NCBI GenBank assembly: GCA_003210075.1
Contig: QCNR01000011.1
Span: 1-51,665 of the forward strand
Length of the DNA: 51,665 bases
Direction: 5' to 3'
Source: Pelagibacteraceae bacterium AG-426-G09
GTDB lineage: Bacteria; Pseudomonadota; Alphaproteobacteria; Pelagibacterales; Pelagibacteraceae
Below the pieces are notes generated by a model. The model made no database searches, was not told the origin of the DNA, and saw only the letters and a list, made by a program, of their open reading frames with translations. The position numbers and the translations under genes are program-made. Below, piece after piece: positions 1 through 12,143 of the stretch (position 1 is its first letter; every line of letters starts with the position of its first letter).

Positions 1-50
1 AAAGACATTTGGCCCAACAAAAAGAAATTATAGATAAGGTATTTAAATAA
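1..50 (+). CDS. sucA: 2-oxoglutarate dehydrogenase E1 (SucA), C-terminal end only
   Basis: The window opens inside a gene. The frame from position 3 reads [15 protein letters not shown] and stops with TAA at 48-50. A His plus a Gln-rich stretch followed by a short amphipathic tail fits the end of the SucA E1 component. sucB starts one base after the stop, which is the usual sucA-sucB arrangement. Only about 15 residues are visible, so the call rests mainly on the sucB and lpdA context. Confidence 0.6.
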   Translation, partial: RHLAQQKEIIDKVFK

Positions 51-51
51 A

Positions 52-1356
52 ATGAGTGAAGATATATTGGTTCCAGTTTTAGGCGAAAGTATTACAGAGG
101 CTACTGTTTCTAAGTGGCTAAAAAAATCAGGAGATAGCGTAAAAGCTGATGAACCAATTGTAGAACTAGAGACAGATAAAGTTAATCTTGAAGTTCCTTC
201 TCCGGTAAATGGCGTACTAACAAATATCAAAACGAAAGAAGGAGAAACTGTAAAGGTTGGAGCTTTATTGGGTATAGTAAGTGAAGAAAAAATAAAAGAG
301 ACTACAAAAATAGAAAAAGTTAAACCTGAAGATAAAAGTGAAAAAGTAAATAAAAGTAGTTCAAAGGAAAAATCTAACATAATCAATTTTGAAAATACAA
401 AATCTGCAGAGCCAAAAATATTTGAGGAAAAAAATGATGAAGCACCATTAATATTAACAGATGAAGTGCAAAAAGTAGAAAAGCACAAAACAAACATTAA
501 CATGAATTTATCTCCTGCGGTCAGAAAAATAGTTGAAGAAAAAAAAATTGATATTTCTGAAGTGCAGGGCACTGGAAAAGAAGGTAGAATTTTAAAGGGA
601 GACTTAATAAATCTAATGTCATCTAAGCCTTCCCCTAACCAAAGGAAAGCAGAAAAAGGTCAAGAAGAACGAGTAAAAATGACCAGGTTAAGACAAACAA
701 TCGCTAAAAGATTAAAAGAGGCACAAAATTCTGCGGCAATGCTTACCACTTTTAACGAGGTTGATATGAGCGCAATAATACAAATGAGAAAAGATAATCA
801 AGACGACTTTCAAAAAACTTTTGGAATTAAGTTAGGCTTTATGTCTTTTTTTGTAAAAGCATGTGTATTAGGATTAAAGCTTTATCCTAGCATAAATGCG
901 GAAGTGGATGATGATCATATAGTATATAAAAATTATTATAATATTAGTTTTGCAGTTGGAACTGACAGGGGCTTAGTTGTTCCAGTTTTAAGAGATGCAG
1001 ACGAATTATCTTTTGCGGATATTGAAAAAAATATTAAAACAATTTCAGAAAAGGCTAGAGATGGGAATCTAACTATTGAAGATCTTCAAGGTGGAACATT
1101 TACTATAAGTAATGGAGGTGTTTATGGATCTATGCTATCAACACCAATTTTGAACCCACCACAGTCAGGTGTTTTAGGTATGCACAACATTATTGAAAGA
1201 CCAATCGCGGTTAATGGTCAAATTGAAATCAAACCAGTAATGTATCTTGCTCTATCTTATGATCATAGAATTATTGATGGAAAAGATTCAGTTTCATTTT
1301 TGAAAACTGTTAAAGAAAATTTAGAAGATCCAAGAAGGTTATTTTTAAATATTTAA
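52..1356 (+). CDS. sucB: Dihydrolipoyllysine succinyltransferase, E2 of 2-oxoglutarate dehydrogenase
   Basis: E2 core of the 2-oxoglutarate dehydrogenase complex. It moves the succinyl group from its lipoyl arm to CoA in the TCA cycle. Three domains are visible in 434 residues. The N-terminal lipoyl domain has the lipoylated Lys43 in the ETDKVNLEV motif. A Lys/Glu-rich linker leads to a peripheral-subunit-binding domain at about 152-190 ([19 protein letters not shown]). The catalytic domain carries His405 and Asp409 in SYDHRIIDG. It starts 1 nt after sucA and is followed 2 nt later by lpdA, so the whole complex is one transcription unit. The succinyl rather than acetyl assignment follows from the single lipoyl domain and the neighbours. 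Confidence 0.96.
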   Translation: MSEDILVPVLGESITEATVSKWLKKSGDSVKADEPIVELETDKVNLEVPSPVNGVLTNIKTKEGETVKVGALLGIVSEEKIKETTKIEKVKPEDKSEKVNKSSSKEKSNIINFENTKSAEPKIFEEKNDEAPLILTDEVQKVEKHKTNINMNLSPAVRKIVEEKKIDISEVQGTGKEGRILKGDLINLMSSKPSPNQRKAEKGQEERVKMTRLRQTIAKRLKEAQNSAAMLTTFNEVDMSAIIQMRKDNQDDFQKTFGIKLGFMSFFVKACVLGLKLYPSINAEVDDDHIVYKNYYNISFAVGTDRGLVVPVLRDADELSFADIEKNIKTISEKARDGNLTIEDLQGGTFTISNGGVYGSMLSTPILNPPQSGVLGMHNIIERPIAVNGQIEIKPVMYLALSYDHRIIDGKDSVSFLKTVKENLEDPRRLFLNI

Positions 1357-1358
1357 AT

Positions 1359-2759
1359 ATGTCAGAAAAATTTGATGCAGTTATTATAGGTGGCGGACCA
1401 GGAGGTTATGTTTGTGCAATTAGACTTGCTCAACTCGGTCAAAAAACAGCTTGTGTTGAATCTAGAGGATCTCTAGGTGGAACATGTTTGAATGTAGGAT
1501 GTATACCATCAAAAAGTTTATTAAACTTATCTGAAAATTTTCATAAAGCAAAAAACTTTGATAAAATTGGTATAGAGGTAGGTTCTTTAAAACTTAATCT
1601 TCCAAAGATGATGAAAAATAAAGAAAAAGCAGTAACTGTTTTAACAAAGGGAATAGAGTTTTTGTTTAAAAAAAATAAAGTTACCTATTTTAAAGGAACT
1701 GGCTCAATTACAAGTGCCAATAAAATATCGATAAAATCTAATGATAATAAGAACGAAATAATTGAAGCAAAAAACATAGTTATTGCAACAGGATCTGACC
1801 CTGTTTCTTTGCCAGGTGTTAAATTTGATGAAGAAAAAATAGTTTCGTCTACTGGCGCACTCTCTTTAAAAGAAGTTCCAAAAAAATTAGTTGTAGTTGG
1901 TGGTGGATATATTGGACTAGAGATGGGGTCAGTTTGGTCAAGGTTAGGATCTGAAGTCCAAGTTGTGGAATTCTTAGATCATATAACTCCAGGCATGGAT
2001 AAAGAGATATCAAATGAGTTTCAAAAATTATTAAAAAAGCAAGGAATAAATTTTAATTTAAAGACAAAAGTAGACTCGATTTCAAACAATAAAAATGGAG
2101 TTACTGTAAATACTACTGATGAACAAGGTAATAAAAAAAAGTTTGATTGTGATGTTGTTTTAATTTCTGTTGGTAGAAAACCTAATACCAACAACTTAAA
2201 CTTAGAAAAAGTTGGAGTTGATAAAGATAATAAAGGAAGAGTAAAAGTTAATAAACATTTTCAAACAAATATTAAAAATGTTTATGCAATTGGAGATGTT
2301 ATCCAGGGTCCTATGTTAGCACATAAAGCCGAGGAAGAAGGAATAGCTGTTGCAGAGATTATCGCAGGTCAATCAGGTCATGTAAATTATGACATAATTC
2401 CTGGAGTTATTTATACTTCACCAGAAGTAGCTTCTATTGGAAAAACAGAAGAACAACTAAAAGAAACAAAAGTAGATTATAAGGTTGGAAAATTTCCTTT
2501 TATGGCAAATTCAAGAGCAAAGGCGATTGATGAACCTGAGGGATTTGTAAAAATATTAGCAGACTCTAAAACAGATCGTGTTCTTGGAGTACATATGATT
2601 GGTCCTCATGCCGGTGAACTAATTGCTGAGATGGCTGTTGCTATGGAATTTGGAGCGAGCTCAGAAGACATTGCAAGAACTTGTCACGCACATCCTACTT
2701 TCTCAGAAGCGGTAAAAGAAGCAGCTTTATCTGTTGATAAACGTCAGATTCATTCTTAA
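1359..2759 (+). CDS. lpdA: Dihydrolipoyl dehydrogenase (E3)
   Basis: Flavoprotein that reoxidises the dihydrolipoyl arm of E2 using NAD+. Residues 11-16 form the FAD-binding GGGPGG loop. The redox-active disulfide is Cys43/Cys48 in GGTCLNVGCIPSK. A second dinucleotide fold (VVVGGGYIGLEMGS) binds NAD. The C-terminal HAHPTFSE carries the catalytic His-Glu pair of the partner subunit. Its 466 residues are normal for the family. It lies 2 nt after sucB, so it is dedicated to 2-OGDH here, although E3 may be shared with other dehydrogenase complexes of the cell. Confidence 0.96.
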   Translation: MSEKFDAVIIGGGPGGYVCAIRLAQLGQKTACVESRGSLGGTCLNVGCIPSKSLLNLSENFHKAKNFDKIGIEVGSLKLNLPKMMKNKEKAVTVLTKGIEFLFKKNKVTYFKGTGSITSANKISIKSNDNKNEIIEAKNIVIATGSDPVSLPGVKFDEEKIVSSTGALSLKEVPKKLVVVGGGYIGLEMGSVWSRLGSEVQVVEFLDHITPGMDKEISNEFQKLLKKQGINFNLKTKVDSISNNKNGVTVNTTDEQGNKKKFDCDVVLISVGRKPNTNNLNLEKVGVDKDNKGRVKVNKHFQTNIKNVYAIGDVIQGPMLAHKAEEEGIAVAEIIAGQSGHVNYDIIPGVIYTSPEVASIGKTEEQLKETKVDYKVGKFPFMANSRAKAIDEPEGFVKILADSKTDRVLGVHMIGPHAGELIAEMAVAMEFGASSEDIARTCHAHPTFSEAVKEAALSVDKRQIHS

Positions 2760-2802
2760 TCTTTAATATTCATTTTATATTATTAGATTTAAATTAATTT
2801 AA

Positions 2803-4761
2803 ATGAAAATACCTGTTTTGTTACCTAATATATTTGATCATCCTTTTACATATGAGTCAGATAAAAAAGTTGAAGTTGGAAGATACGTTTTAGTTCCATT
2901 TGGTAAGAGCGATGCAGTAGGTGTTGTATGGGACCAATTTGAAAATGAAAAAAATAACAAAAAGTTTAAAATAAAAAAAATAAAAAATATATTTAATGTC
3001 AGTAAACTCAATGAAAATTCTATAAAATTTTTAAACTGGTTTTCAGAATATAATATTGTGCCAAAGGGTATGGCTTTGAAGCTTCATTTATTAAGCAGTG
3101 AAGCAATAGAAGATTTAAAAGAAAAGGAATATCTAAAATTCAATGAAAAACTACAATCTAATAAACATGAATTAAGCAATGAACAACATGAAGCATATAT
3201 GGACTTAATTAAAAAAGATGAAAAATTTAGAACACATGTACTTCAAGGAACAACGGGATCAGGTAAAACAATTGTATACTTTAATGCAATTAAGAAAAAA
3301 ATTGAAGAAGGATATCAGGCATTAATTTTACTACCAGAAATAGGTTTAACAAATGATTTTGAGAAAAAATTTATAGACTTTTTTGGTTTTAGACCTGCTA
3401 TTTGGCACTCATCAGTAACAAAAAAAAATAAAAAAATTATCTGGAGTGGACTAGCTTCTAATAAAATAAAAGTTGTTATTGGTGCTAGATCAGCTTTGTT
3501 TTTACCATTTAAAAATTTAGGTTTAATAACGGTCGATGAAGAGCACGATCAATCGTACAAACAAGATGAAGGAGTTATTTATAATGCTCGTGATATGGCA
3601 ATTTCAAGAGCAAAATTTGAGAATTTACCTATCAATCTGATAAGTGCTGTTCCCTCTGTAGAAACCTACAATAATATCAAACTAAAAAAATACGAATACT
3701 CAAGAATATTGAATAGATATAAAGATGCTAATTTACCAGATCATGAGATCATTGATTTAAAAAAATATAGTTTGGAAAAACAAAAATGGATTTCTCCAAA
3801 GACAATTGAAAAAGTAAAATCCCATCTAGATAAAGGAGATCAGATTTTGTTTTTTTTAAATAGAAGAGGTTTTTCTCCTTTTGTATTATGCAAAAAGTGT
3901 ATAAATGTTTTTTCCTGTCCTAATTGTTCAATAAATCTTGTCTATCACAAAAAAAATAATCAACTTCTCTGTCATTATTGTGGATATAAAACAGGAATGG
4001 ATAGAAATTGTGTTAATGGAAAAAAATGTGATTTAGCTTTTTCTGGTCCAGGGGTTGAAAAAATATCAGAGGAAGTAAAATCTATTTTTTCAAAATATAA
4101 ATCAGTAATTTTTTCTAGTGATACAATGAATAAAAAATCATCTATAAAAATTTTAGATGATATTATTGAAAATAAAATCAATATTTTAATTGGAACGCAA
4201 ATGGTTTCTAAAGGATTTCATTTTCCAAATTTAAATTGCATTGTTGTTTTAGATATTGACTTAACATCACAAGGACATGACTTACGTGCAGCTGAAAAAA
4301 ACCTTCAGTTATATCACCAACTTTCTGGTAGAGCAGGCAGGGCCGGAAAGCCTGCTAAAGTTTATTTTCAAACTTATAATATGAACTCAGATGTAATTTC
4401 TCAAATTACTCATGAAGATCCATTTTTATTTTTAGATAAAGAATTAATCTTAAGAAAAAACTACTCACTGCCACCATTTGAAAGATTTATAGGTATAATA
4501 ATTACATCACCAGACGAGGATAAATTAAAAAAGGAGTCATTTATCATACAAGAAAAATTAAACAAAAATTTAAATTGTAAAGTTCTTGGACCTGTAGAGG
4601 CTCCAATATTTAAAATTAACAAGAATTATAGAAACAGAATTTTAATAAGAGCTAAAAAGGAAATGAATATTCAAAAAAAATTGTCTGAAATTCTAAAGAT
4701 CCATAAGTTTGCAAGTGGAATAAAACTAATAGTTGATGTTGACCCAATTAGCTTCAATTAG
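2803..4761 (+). CDS. priA: Primosomal protein N' (replication restart helicase PriA)
   Basis: Superfamily 2 DNA helicase that reloads the replisome at stalled forks. The N-terminal region (LLPNIFDHPFTY) matches the 3'-DNA-binding domain. Walker A GTTGSGKT sits at about 149-156, the Walker B DEEH box at about 245-248, and the zinc-binding cysteines run from about 363 to 409 (CKKC, CPNC, CHYC and a final CVNGKKC). The GRAGRAGKP motif VI is intact. At 652 residues it is shorter than the E. coli protein, probably through compact linkers. It has 43 nt of AT-rich DNA upstream and lies just before the atp operon, a common alphaproteobacterial neighbourhood. Confidence 0.94.
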   Translation: MKIPVLLPNIFDHPFTYESDKKVEVGRYVLVPFGKSDAVGVVWDQFENEKNNKKFKIKKIKNIFNVSKLNENSIKFLNWFSEYNIVPKGMALKLHLLSSEAIEDLKEKEYLKFNEKLQSNKHELSNEQHEAYMDLIKKDEKFRTHVLQGTTGSGKTIVYFNAIKKKIEEGYQALILLPEIGLTNDFEKKFIDFFGFRPAIWHSSVTKKNKKIIWSGLASNKIKVVIGARSALFLPFKNLGLITVDEEHDQSYKQDEGVIYNARDMAISRAKFENLPINLISAVPSVETYNNIKLKKYEYSRILNRYKDANLPDHEIIDLKKYSLEKQKWISPKTIEKVKSHLDKGDQILFFLNRRGFSPFVLCKKCINVFSCPNCSINLVYHKKNNQLLCHYCGYKTGMDRNCVNGKKCDLAFSGPGVEKISEEVKSIFSKYKSVIFSSDTMNKKSSIKILDDIIENKINILIGTQMVSKGFHFPNLNCIVVLDIDLTSQGHDLRAAEKNLQLYHQLSGRAGRAGKPAKVYFQTYNMNSDVISQITHEDPFLFLDKELILRKNYSLPPFERFIGIIITSPDEDKLKKESFIIQEKLNKNLNCKVLGPVEAPIFKINKNYRNRILIRAKKEMNIQKKLSEILKIHKFASGIKLIVDVDPISFN

Positions 4762-4796
4762 CCCTATAAAATAAACCTTTTTTTAAATTCTGTAAC

Positions 4797-4825
4797 TTGA
4801 ACAGAATAATTTCGTATGGTATTTA
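4797..4825 (+). promoter_or_regulatory. Candidate sigma-70 promoter of the atpHAGDC operon
   Basis: In the 106 bp between priA and atpH there is TTGAAC (4797-4802), a 17-bp spacer, then TATTTA (4820-4825). The predicted start near 4832 leaves a leader of about 35 nt. Spacing and -35 fit well, but the -10 is imperfect and such AT-rich DNA gives chance matches. Confidence 0.4.
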
Positions 4826-4867
4826 ATCGGCAATTTTTAAATAATTCTTGAGAAAATAAGGAACACA

Positions 4868-5422
4868 TTGACTGATCAAAAAGTAACATTTGCAAGCACA
4901 AATAGTTATTCGCAAGCATTATATGAGCTTGGAAACGAAGCTGGCTCATTAAGTGAGATAGAGGACCAGGCTTTAGCTATCCTTAAATTAGTTTCAGAAA
5001 ATGAAGAAGTTAAAAACTTTATAAAAAATCCAACAAATAAAATTGAACAACAAGCAGCTGCCTTTGATTTAATTTCAGAAAAATTAAATTTAAATAAGTT
5101 ATTAAAAAAATTTTTAAATTTTGTAATTACAAAAAGACGACTCTTTTATATAGAGAAGATAATTGAGGACTTCATCGATACTTGTTCGAAGAATAGAGGT
5201 GAAATAAAAGCAGATCTTTCATCATCTAAAGAATTAAATGAAACAGAAATATTAAAAATAAAAGATGAATTAGCATCTAATTTTGGAGCAAATATAAAAT
5301 TAAACTATAAATACGATCCAAGTTTAATAGGTGGTTTAATCATAAAAGTTGAAAGTACTATGATTGACACATCTATAAAGAGTAAATTAAAACAACTAGA
5401 AACAAAAATGGTAGAGGCATAA
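4868..5422 (+). CDS. atpH: F1 ATP synthase subunit delta
   Basis: Stalk subunit that joins the F1 head to the peripheral arm of the membrane sector. The 184-residue protein has an all-helical N-terminal half followed by the conserved C-terminal pattern LIGGLIIKVESTMIDTSIKSK. The start is TTG: AAGGAA (4858-4863) lies 5 nt before it, and no ATG in frame would leave the domain whole. atpA begins immediately after the stop. No a, b or c subunit gene is nearby, so the Fo genes must lie elsewhere, as is usual in alphaproteobacteria. Confidence 0.93.
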   Translation: MTDQKVTFASTNSYSQALYELGNEAGSLSEIEDQALAILKLVSENEEVKNFIKNPTNKIEQQAAAFDLISEKLNLNKLLKKFLNFVITKRRLFYIEKIIEDFIDTCSKNRGEIKADLSSSKELNETEILKIKDELASNFGANIKLNYKYDPSLIGGLIIKVESTMIDTSIKSKLKQLETKMVEA

Positions 5423-6955
5423 ATGGAAATAAATCCTTCAGAAGTTACAAAGATATTAAAAGAACAGATAAAAAACTTTGGAGACAAAGCAGAAGTCTCA
5501 GAGGTTGGACAAGTACTATCAGTAGGTGATGGTATTGCAAGGATATACGGATTGAACAATGTTCAAGCTGGAGAGATGGTAGAATTTTCTGATGGATCTA
5601 AAGGGATGGCTCTAAACTTGGAAAGTGACAACGTTGGTGTTGTAATATTTGGAGATGATAGAGCTGTAAAAGAAGGAGACACAGTAAAAAGAACTGGAGC
5701 AATTGTTGATACTCCTGTTGGAAAAGAATTATTAGGAAGAGTAGTTGATGGATTGGGAAATCCTATAGATGGCAAAGGAGCTTTAGATAAAGGAATAAAA
5801 AGAAGCAGAGTAGAAATTAAAGCGCCAGGAATCATTCCAAGAAAATCAGTGAGTGAACCAATGCAAACAGGATTGAAATCAATTGACAGTCTAGTTCCTA
5901 TTGGAAGAGGTCAAAGGGAATTGATTATAGGAGATAGACAAACTGGAAAAACAGCTGTTGCAATTGATGCAATCATTAATCAAAAAAAAATAAATGAATC
6001 AGGCGATGAAAAACAAAAATTATATTGTGTATATGTTGCGATAGGTCAGAAAAGATCAACAGTAAGACAAATAGAAAAAACATTACAAGAAGCTGGAGCG
6101 ATGGAATACACAACAATTGTTGCTGCAACTGCATCAGACGCTGCCCCTCTTCAGTTTTTAGCTCCATATACAGGTTGTACTATGGGAGAGTATTTTAGAG
6201 ATAATGGAATGCATGCTCTTATTATCTATGATGACCTTTCAAAACAAGCTGTTGCTTATAGACAAATGTCATTATTACTAAGAAGACCGCCAGGAAGAGA
6301 AGCATACCCTGGAGACGTTTTTTATCTTCACAGCAGATTACTTGAAAGAGCTGCAAAATTGAGTGATGAACACGGTGGTGGGTCACTTACAGCGCTTCCA
6401 ATCATTGAAACTCAAGGAGGAGACGTTTCTGCTTTTATTCCAACAAACGTAATTTCAATCACTGATGGTCAGATATTTTTAGAAACTGAACTTTTTAACC
6501 AAGGAATTCGACCTGCGATTAACGTCGGTTTATCAGTATCAAGAGTTGGGTCTTCAGCACAAACTAAAGCAATGAAAAAAGTTTCAGGTTCAATGAAACT
6601 TGAGCTAGCCCAATACAGAGAGATGGCTGCATTTGCGCAGTTTGGTTCAGATTTAGATGCATCTACTCAAAAACTACTAAATAGAGGTTCAAAATTAACA
6701 GAACTTCTTAAACAAAGACAATATTCACCAATGACAGTTGCTGAACAAGTGATTTCAGTTTTCTGCGGTGTGAGAGGTCATCTAGACGATATTGAGCAAA
6801 AAGATATAGCGGATTTTGAGTCTAAAATTATCGAAAAGTGTAAATCAGAAAAACCAGAAATAATTAATTCAATTAATGCTTCAGGTAAATTAGAGGAAGA
6901 TAGCGAAAAAGCATTAACGGAATTAATTGTTGAACTTAAAAAAAACTTTAATTAA
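5423..6955 (+). CDS. atpA: F1 ATP synthase subunit alpha
   Basis: Non-catalytic nucleotide-binding subunit of the F1 hexamer (510 residues). The N-terminal beta-barrel is followed by the Walker A motif GDRQTGKT at about 170-177, the [14 protein letters not shown] signature ([19 protein letters not shown]) and the arginine-finger region [14 protein letters not shown]. The C-terminal helical domain is complete. It starts with no spacer after atpH and is followed 6 nt later by atpG. Everything expected of a working alpha subunit is present. Confidence 0.98.
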   Translation: MEINPSEVTKILKEQIKNFGDKAEVSEVGQVLSVGDGIARIYGLNNVQAGEMVEFSDGSKGMALNLESDNVGVVIFGDDRAVKEGDTVKRTGAIVDTPVGKELLGRVVDGLGNPIDGKGALDKGIKRSRVEIKAPGIIPRKSVSEPMQTGLKSIDSLVPIGRGQRELIIGDRQTGKTAVAIDAIINQKKINESGDEKQKLYCVYVAIGQKRSTVRQIEKTLQEAGAMEYTTIVAATASDAAPLQFLAPYTGCTMGEYFRDNGMHALIIYDDLSKQAVAYRQMSLLLRRPPGREAYPGDVFYLHSRLLERAAKLSDEHGGGSLTALPIIETQGGDVSAFIPTNVISITDGQIFLETELFNQGIRPAINVGLSVSRVGSSAQTKAMKKVSGSMKLELAQYREMAAFAQFGSDLDASTQKLLNRGSKLTELLKQRQYSPMTVAEQVISVFCGVRGHLDDIEQKDIADFESKIIEKCKSEKPEIINSINASGKLEEDSEKALTELIVELKKNFN

Positions 6956-6961
6956 TAAAAA

Positions 6962-9257
<2,296 letters not shown>

Positions 9258-9258
<1 letters not shown>

Positions 9259-9656
9259 TGAGCGAACAGTTTAATTTAGAAATTGTTAGTCCTGAAAAAT
9301 CTTTCTTAAAAAAAGATAATGTTACAGAAGTGGTTGTACCAGCTTTTGAAGGTGAAATGGGAATTTTGAAAGATCACATTTCAATTATTTCCTTTTTAAA
9401 ACCAGGCATAATAAAAATTAGCTCAGGGAATGAAGAAAATAACTTCTATGTAGATGATGGAATAGTGGAATTCAAAGATAATACTCTCTCTATATTAACT
9501 AGTAATATTTTTGATATAAAAAACTCTGATAAATCTAAAATCCAAGACATGATTAAGGAAGCAGAAAATGATCTTTCTAGCGACAAACTTGATGATCAAA
9601 AAAGATTTATAATTTCACAGAAGGTTGAAGTATTAAAATCTTTAAGTCTAAATTAG
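9258..9656 (+). CDS. atpC: F1 ATP synthase subunit epsilon
   Basis: Rotor-associated regulatory subunit, 132 residues. The N-terminal beta-sandwich is clear (LEIVSPEKSFLKKDNVTEVVVPAFEGEMGIL). The C-terminal helical part is short and divergent. It is the last gene of the operon. Its final 9 bases overlap, in convergent orientation, the end of rppH on the other strand. Confidence 0.93.
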
Positions 9657-10121
9657 TTTATTTAATTCATTTTTAATTTTTTCATACACATGAAGTTTAA
9701 ATTCAACCACTTTATCTGTGATATTTTCATGGTTAATCCATTTCCACTCTAAGAATTCAGGGTGTTTAGTCTTAAGATTGATTTCATTATCTTTACCCAA
9801 AAATCTCATAACGTACCATTTTTGAGTTTGCCCCTTAAATTTTCCTTTCCAAATAATACCCAACAAGTTATCTGGTAAATGATAAGTTATCTCATCTTTG
9901 ATTTCTTGAATTAATTCTACAGTTTTTATGCTCGTCTCTTCGTTTAATTCTCTGTATGCAGCTTTTAAAGGATTTTCTCCTTTATCTATTCCGCCCTGTG
10001 GCATTTGCCAAAAATCATTTGGGTTATCAATTCTTTTAGCAACAAATATTTGATTATTTTTATTTAATAATGCTACTCCAACACCTTTTCTAAGTGGCAA
10101 ATTACTAAATTTTTTATCCAT
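9648..10121 (-). CDS. rppH: RNA pyrophosphohydrolase (Nudix family)
   Basis: Removes pyrophosphate from the 5' end of mRNAs, which triggers RNase E decay; it may also act on dinucleoside polyphosphates. The N-terminal LPLRKGVGVALLN and FWQMPQGGID are typical of RppH/IalA. The Nudix box runs from Gly43 to Ile65 with Glu49, Arg57, Glu58, Glu61 and Glu62 in place, but Ser64 replaces the usual final glycine. Its 157 residues are normal. It is the last gene of the long minus-strand unit, overlaps the start-side neighbour ctpA by 8 nt, and meets atpC end to end. Confidence 0.92.
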   Translation of the reverse strand: MDKKFSNLPLRKGVGVALLNKNNQIFVAKRIDNPNDFWQMPQGGIDKGENPLKAAYRELNEETSIKTVELIQEIKDEITYHLPDNLLGIIWKGKFKGQTQKWYVMRFLGKDNEINLKTKHPEFLEWKWINHENITDKVVEFKLHVYEKIKNELNKLI

Positions 10122-11253
10122 TAAGTAATTTTAATGCAAACTCTAATTGATTATCAGTATCAGTATCAATTCTAAATTCATCCGAACCTTCAGCCACAAA
10201 GATATCTGGACTAACGCCAACCTCTGAAATTGAATCTCCTGATGGGAGATAGTACTTTGAAACTGTTAATCTTATTGCACCATTATTTTTGAGAGGAATT
10301 ATCGATTGAACTGAACCTTTACCATAAGAACTTTCACCAAGTATGATTGCTCTTTTGTGGTCTTTTAAAGCACCTGCGACTATTTCAGAGGCAGAAGCAG
10401 ATCCATAGTTAATTAGAACTAATAAAGTGTCTCCATCAATTAAATCACCTTTTTTTGCAAACCATTTTCGATTATCTGATTTTTTTTTACTTTTTGTAGA
10501 AACTATTTCACCATTATCTAAAAAAAAATCCGTAATTCTAATTGCTTGATTTAATAATCCCCCAGGGTTGTTTCGTAAATCTAAAATATATTTATCTATA
10601 TTTTTATTTTTTTTGAAATCTTTGACGATATCTTCAAGTTGATCTGAGCTGTTATCATTAAAAGATGTTAATCTTACATATCCTATACTGTCTTCTAATA
10701 CTTTTGATTTAACTGATTTGATTTCAATAATATCGCGAACAATATTAAAAGTTAAAGCCTTTCTTGTACCAATTCTTCTTACTGTAATTTCAATTTCACT
10801 ACCAACTGGGCCTCTCATTAAATCAACAGCTTCGGATAAAGTTTTTCCTTGAACCTGTGTACCATCAATTTTAACAATGTAGTCTCCGGCTTTAACACCA
10901 ACCGCCTCAGCAGGAGAACCGTCTATTGGAGAGATTACTTTTACCACTCCCGCTTCCATGCCTACCTCAATACCTAATCCACCAAATTCACCTCTAGTTT
11001 CTGTTTGCATTTCTTGAAGCATTTCGGGAGACATGTATGAAGAATATGGGTCCAATGATTGCAACACACCATTAATTGCAGCATCCATAGCATCTCCCTG
11101 ATTGACGTCTTCCACATATTCATTATTTATTTTTTCTAGGACTTCACTGAACAAGTCAATTTTTTTGTAAATATCAGTTTCATTAGCTGATAAACTTTTA
11201 AAATTAAATAAAACAAATATTAAAAAAAAAATTGTGTATGATATTTTTTTCAT
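10114..11253 (-). CDS. ctpA: Carboxyl-terminal processing protease, S41 family
   Basis: Periplasmic serine protease that trims or degrades proteins from their C-terminus and may act on cell-wall hydrolases. An N-terminal signal peptide is visible (KKISYTIFFLIFVLFNF, cleavage probably after SLSA). A PDZ domain follows at about 75-155 (GGLGIEVGM to GSEIEITVRR), then the S41 catalytic domain with the Ser in GSASASEIVAG and the Lys in SYGKGSVQ. Its 379 residues are on the short side of the family. The start overlaps the rsfS stop by 4 nt. Confidence 0.94.
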   Translation of the reverse strand: MKKISYTIFFLIFVLFNFKSLSANETDIYKKIDLFSEVLEKINNEYVEDVNQGDAMDAAINGVLQSLDPYSSYMSPEMLQEMQTETRGEFGGLGIEVGMEAGVVKVISPIDGSPAEAVGVKAGDYIVKIDGTQVQGKTLSEAVDLMRGPVGSEIEITVRRIGTRKALTFNIVRDIIEIKSVKSKVLEDSIGYVRLTSFNDNSSDQLEDIVKDFKKNKNIDKYILDLRNNPGGLLNQAIRITDFFLDNGEIVSTKSKKKSDNRKWFAKKGDLIDGDTLLVLINYGSASASEIVAGALKDHKRAIILGESSYGKGSVQSIIPLKNNGAIRLTVSKYYLPSGDSISEVGVSPDIFVAEGSDEFRIDTDTDNQLEFALKLLNG

Positions 11254-11600
11254 ATCATCACTCTTTCTTTGGGGATCAATTCAGACCACATTTTTTCTAA
11301 TTCATAAAATTTTCTTTTTTCTGGATTAAAAATATGCACGACCAAGTCTATACCATCAACTAATTTCCAATCTGTAGAATCTTTGCCTTCAATTTTACAA
11401 TTTATAATTCCATTACTCTTTAATTCTTCATAAACTTGCTCTGATAAAGCTTGTATATGTCTAGACGATGTTCCGCTAGCAATTATCATGTAGTCGGCAA
11501 TTGAAGATTTACCTTCTAAATCTATAGAAACAATATCGAGAGCTTTGTTGGAGTCTAATTTTTTAATTATTTTATTTTTTAAATCTAAAGATTTGTCCAT
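11250..11600 (-). CDS. rsfS: Ribosomal silencing factor RsfS
   Basis: Binds L14 of the large ribosomal subunit and blocks subunit joining when nutrients are short. The 116 residues contain the conserved SIADYMIIASGTSSRHIQAL stretch and the C-terminal DWKLVDGIDLVVHIF pattern of the family. It lies 17 nt after nadD, as in many bacteria. rlmH, the usual next gene, is missing here: rsfS overlaps ctpA directly by ATGA. Confidence 0.93.
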   Translation of the reverse strand: MDKSLDLKNKIIKKLDSNKALDIVSIDLEGKSSIADYMIIASGTSSRHIQALSEQVYEELKSNGIINCKIEGKDSTDWKLVDGIDLVVHIFNPEKRKFYELEKMWSELIPKERVMI

Positions 11601-11617
11601 TAATTATAAATACAGTA

Positions 11618-12142
11618 TCAAATTTTTCTTAATTGAGAAGATGAAATATTTACTTTTTTAAACTTAATAAATTTAAGTTTTTCTTTACCTATTTGTTTAA
11701 AAGCCAATGATTTCAGAGCTTTAGATTTGTAAGGATATCTATCAAATACAAGTATAGTGCACTTTTTGGGAATATCTTTCCACTTTTTCCATTTATGAAA
11801 TGTTATTAAATTATCAGCACCTAATATTAAATATAATTCTGTATTTATAAGTTTCATTTTTAAATAATTTATAAGATCATATGTTTTGTTCGATTTAGTT
11901 AATTTTTCAAAATAATTAACATTAATAAATTTATATTTTTTTGTATATTTTTTAGATTCTCTAATTCTTTGCTGAAGTTTCGTATTACTTATTTTTTTAA
12001 ATGGATTTTTCTTTGTTATTGCCCAAATAATTTTTGATAGTTTAAATTTTATTTTTGCTTCTTTTGATATTTTTAAATGACCTAAATGACAAGGATCAAA
12101 AGTTCCACCCAGAATCCCAATTTTGTTTGTTTTTTTAATCAA
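11618..12142 (-). CDS. nadD: Nicotinate-mononucleotide adenylyltransferase
   Basis: Couples nicotinate mononucleotide with ATP in NAD synthesis. The nucleotidyltransferase signature GGTFDPCHLGHL (HxGH motif) is at about residues 14-25. ILGADNLITFHKWKKW is the conserved substrate-binding stretch, and the C-terminal ISSSQLRK matches the second signature. At 174 residues it is short for the family because the C-terminus ends right after that motif. It starts 1 nt after the proA stop. Confidence 0.92.
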   Translation of the reverse strand: MIKKTNKIGILGGTFDPCHLGHLKISKEAKIKFKLSKIIWAITKKNPFKKISNTKLQQRIRESKKYTKKYKFINVNYFEKLTKSNKTYDLINYLKMKLINTELYLILGADNLITFHKWKKWKDIPKKCTILVFDRYPYKSKALKSLAFKQIGKEKLKFIKFKKVNISSSQLRKI

Positions 12143-12143
12143 T

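Noticed and set aside
4764..4949. 61-codon minus-strand frame between priA and atpH
   Set aside because: It overlaps the atpH start and its promoter region, and shows no protein family features.
10495..10530. A/T homopolymer runs inside ctpA and other genes
   Set aside because: They keep the frame and encode Lys or Phe runs common in such AT-rich genomes; only the amgK tract coincides with a lost frame.
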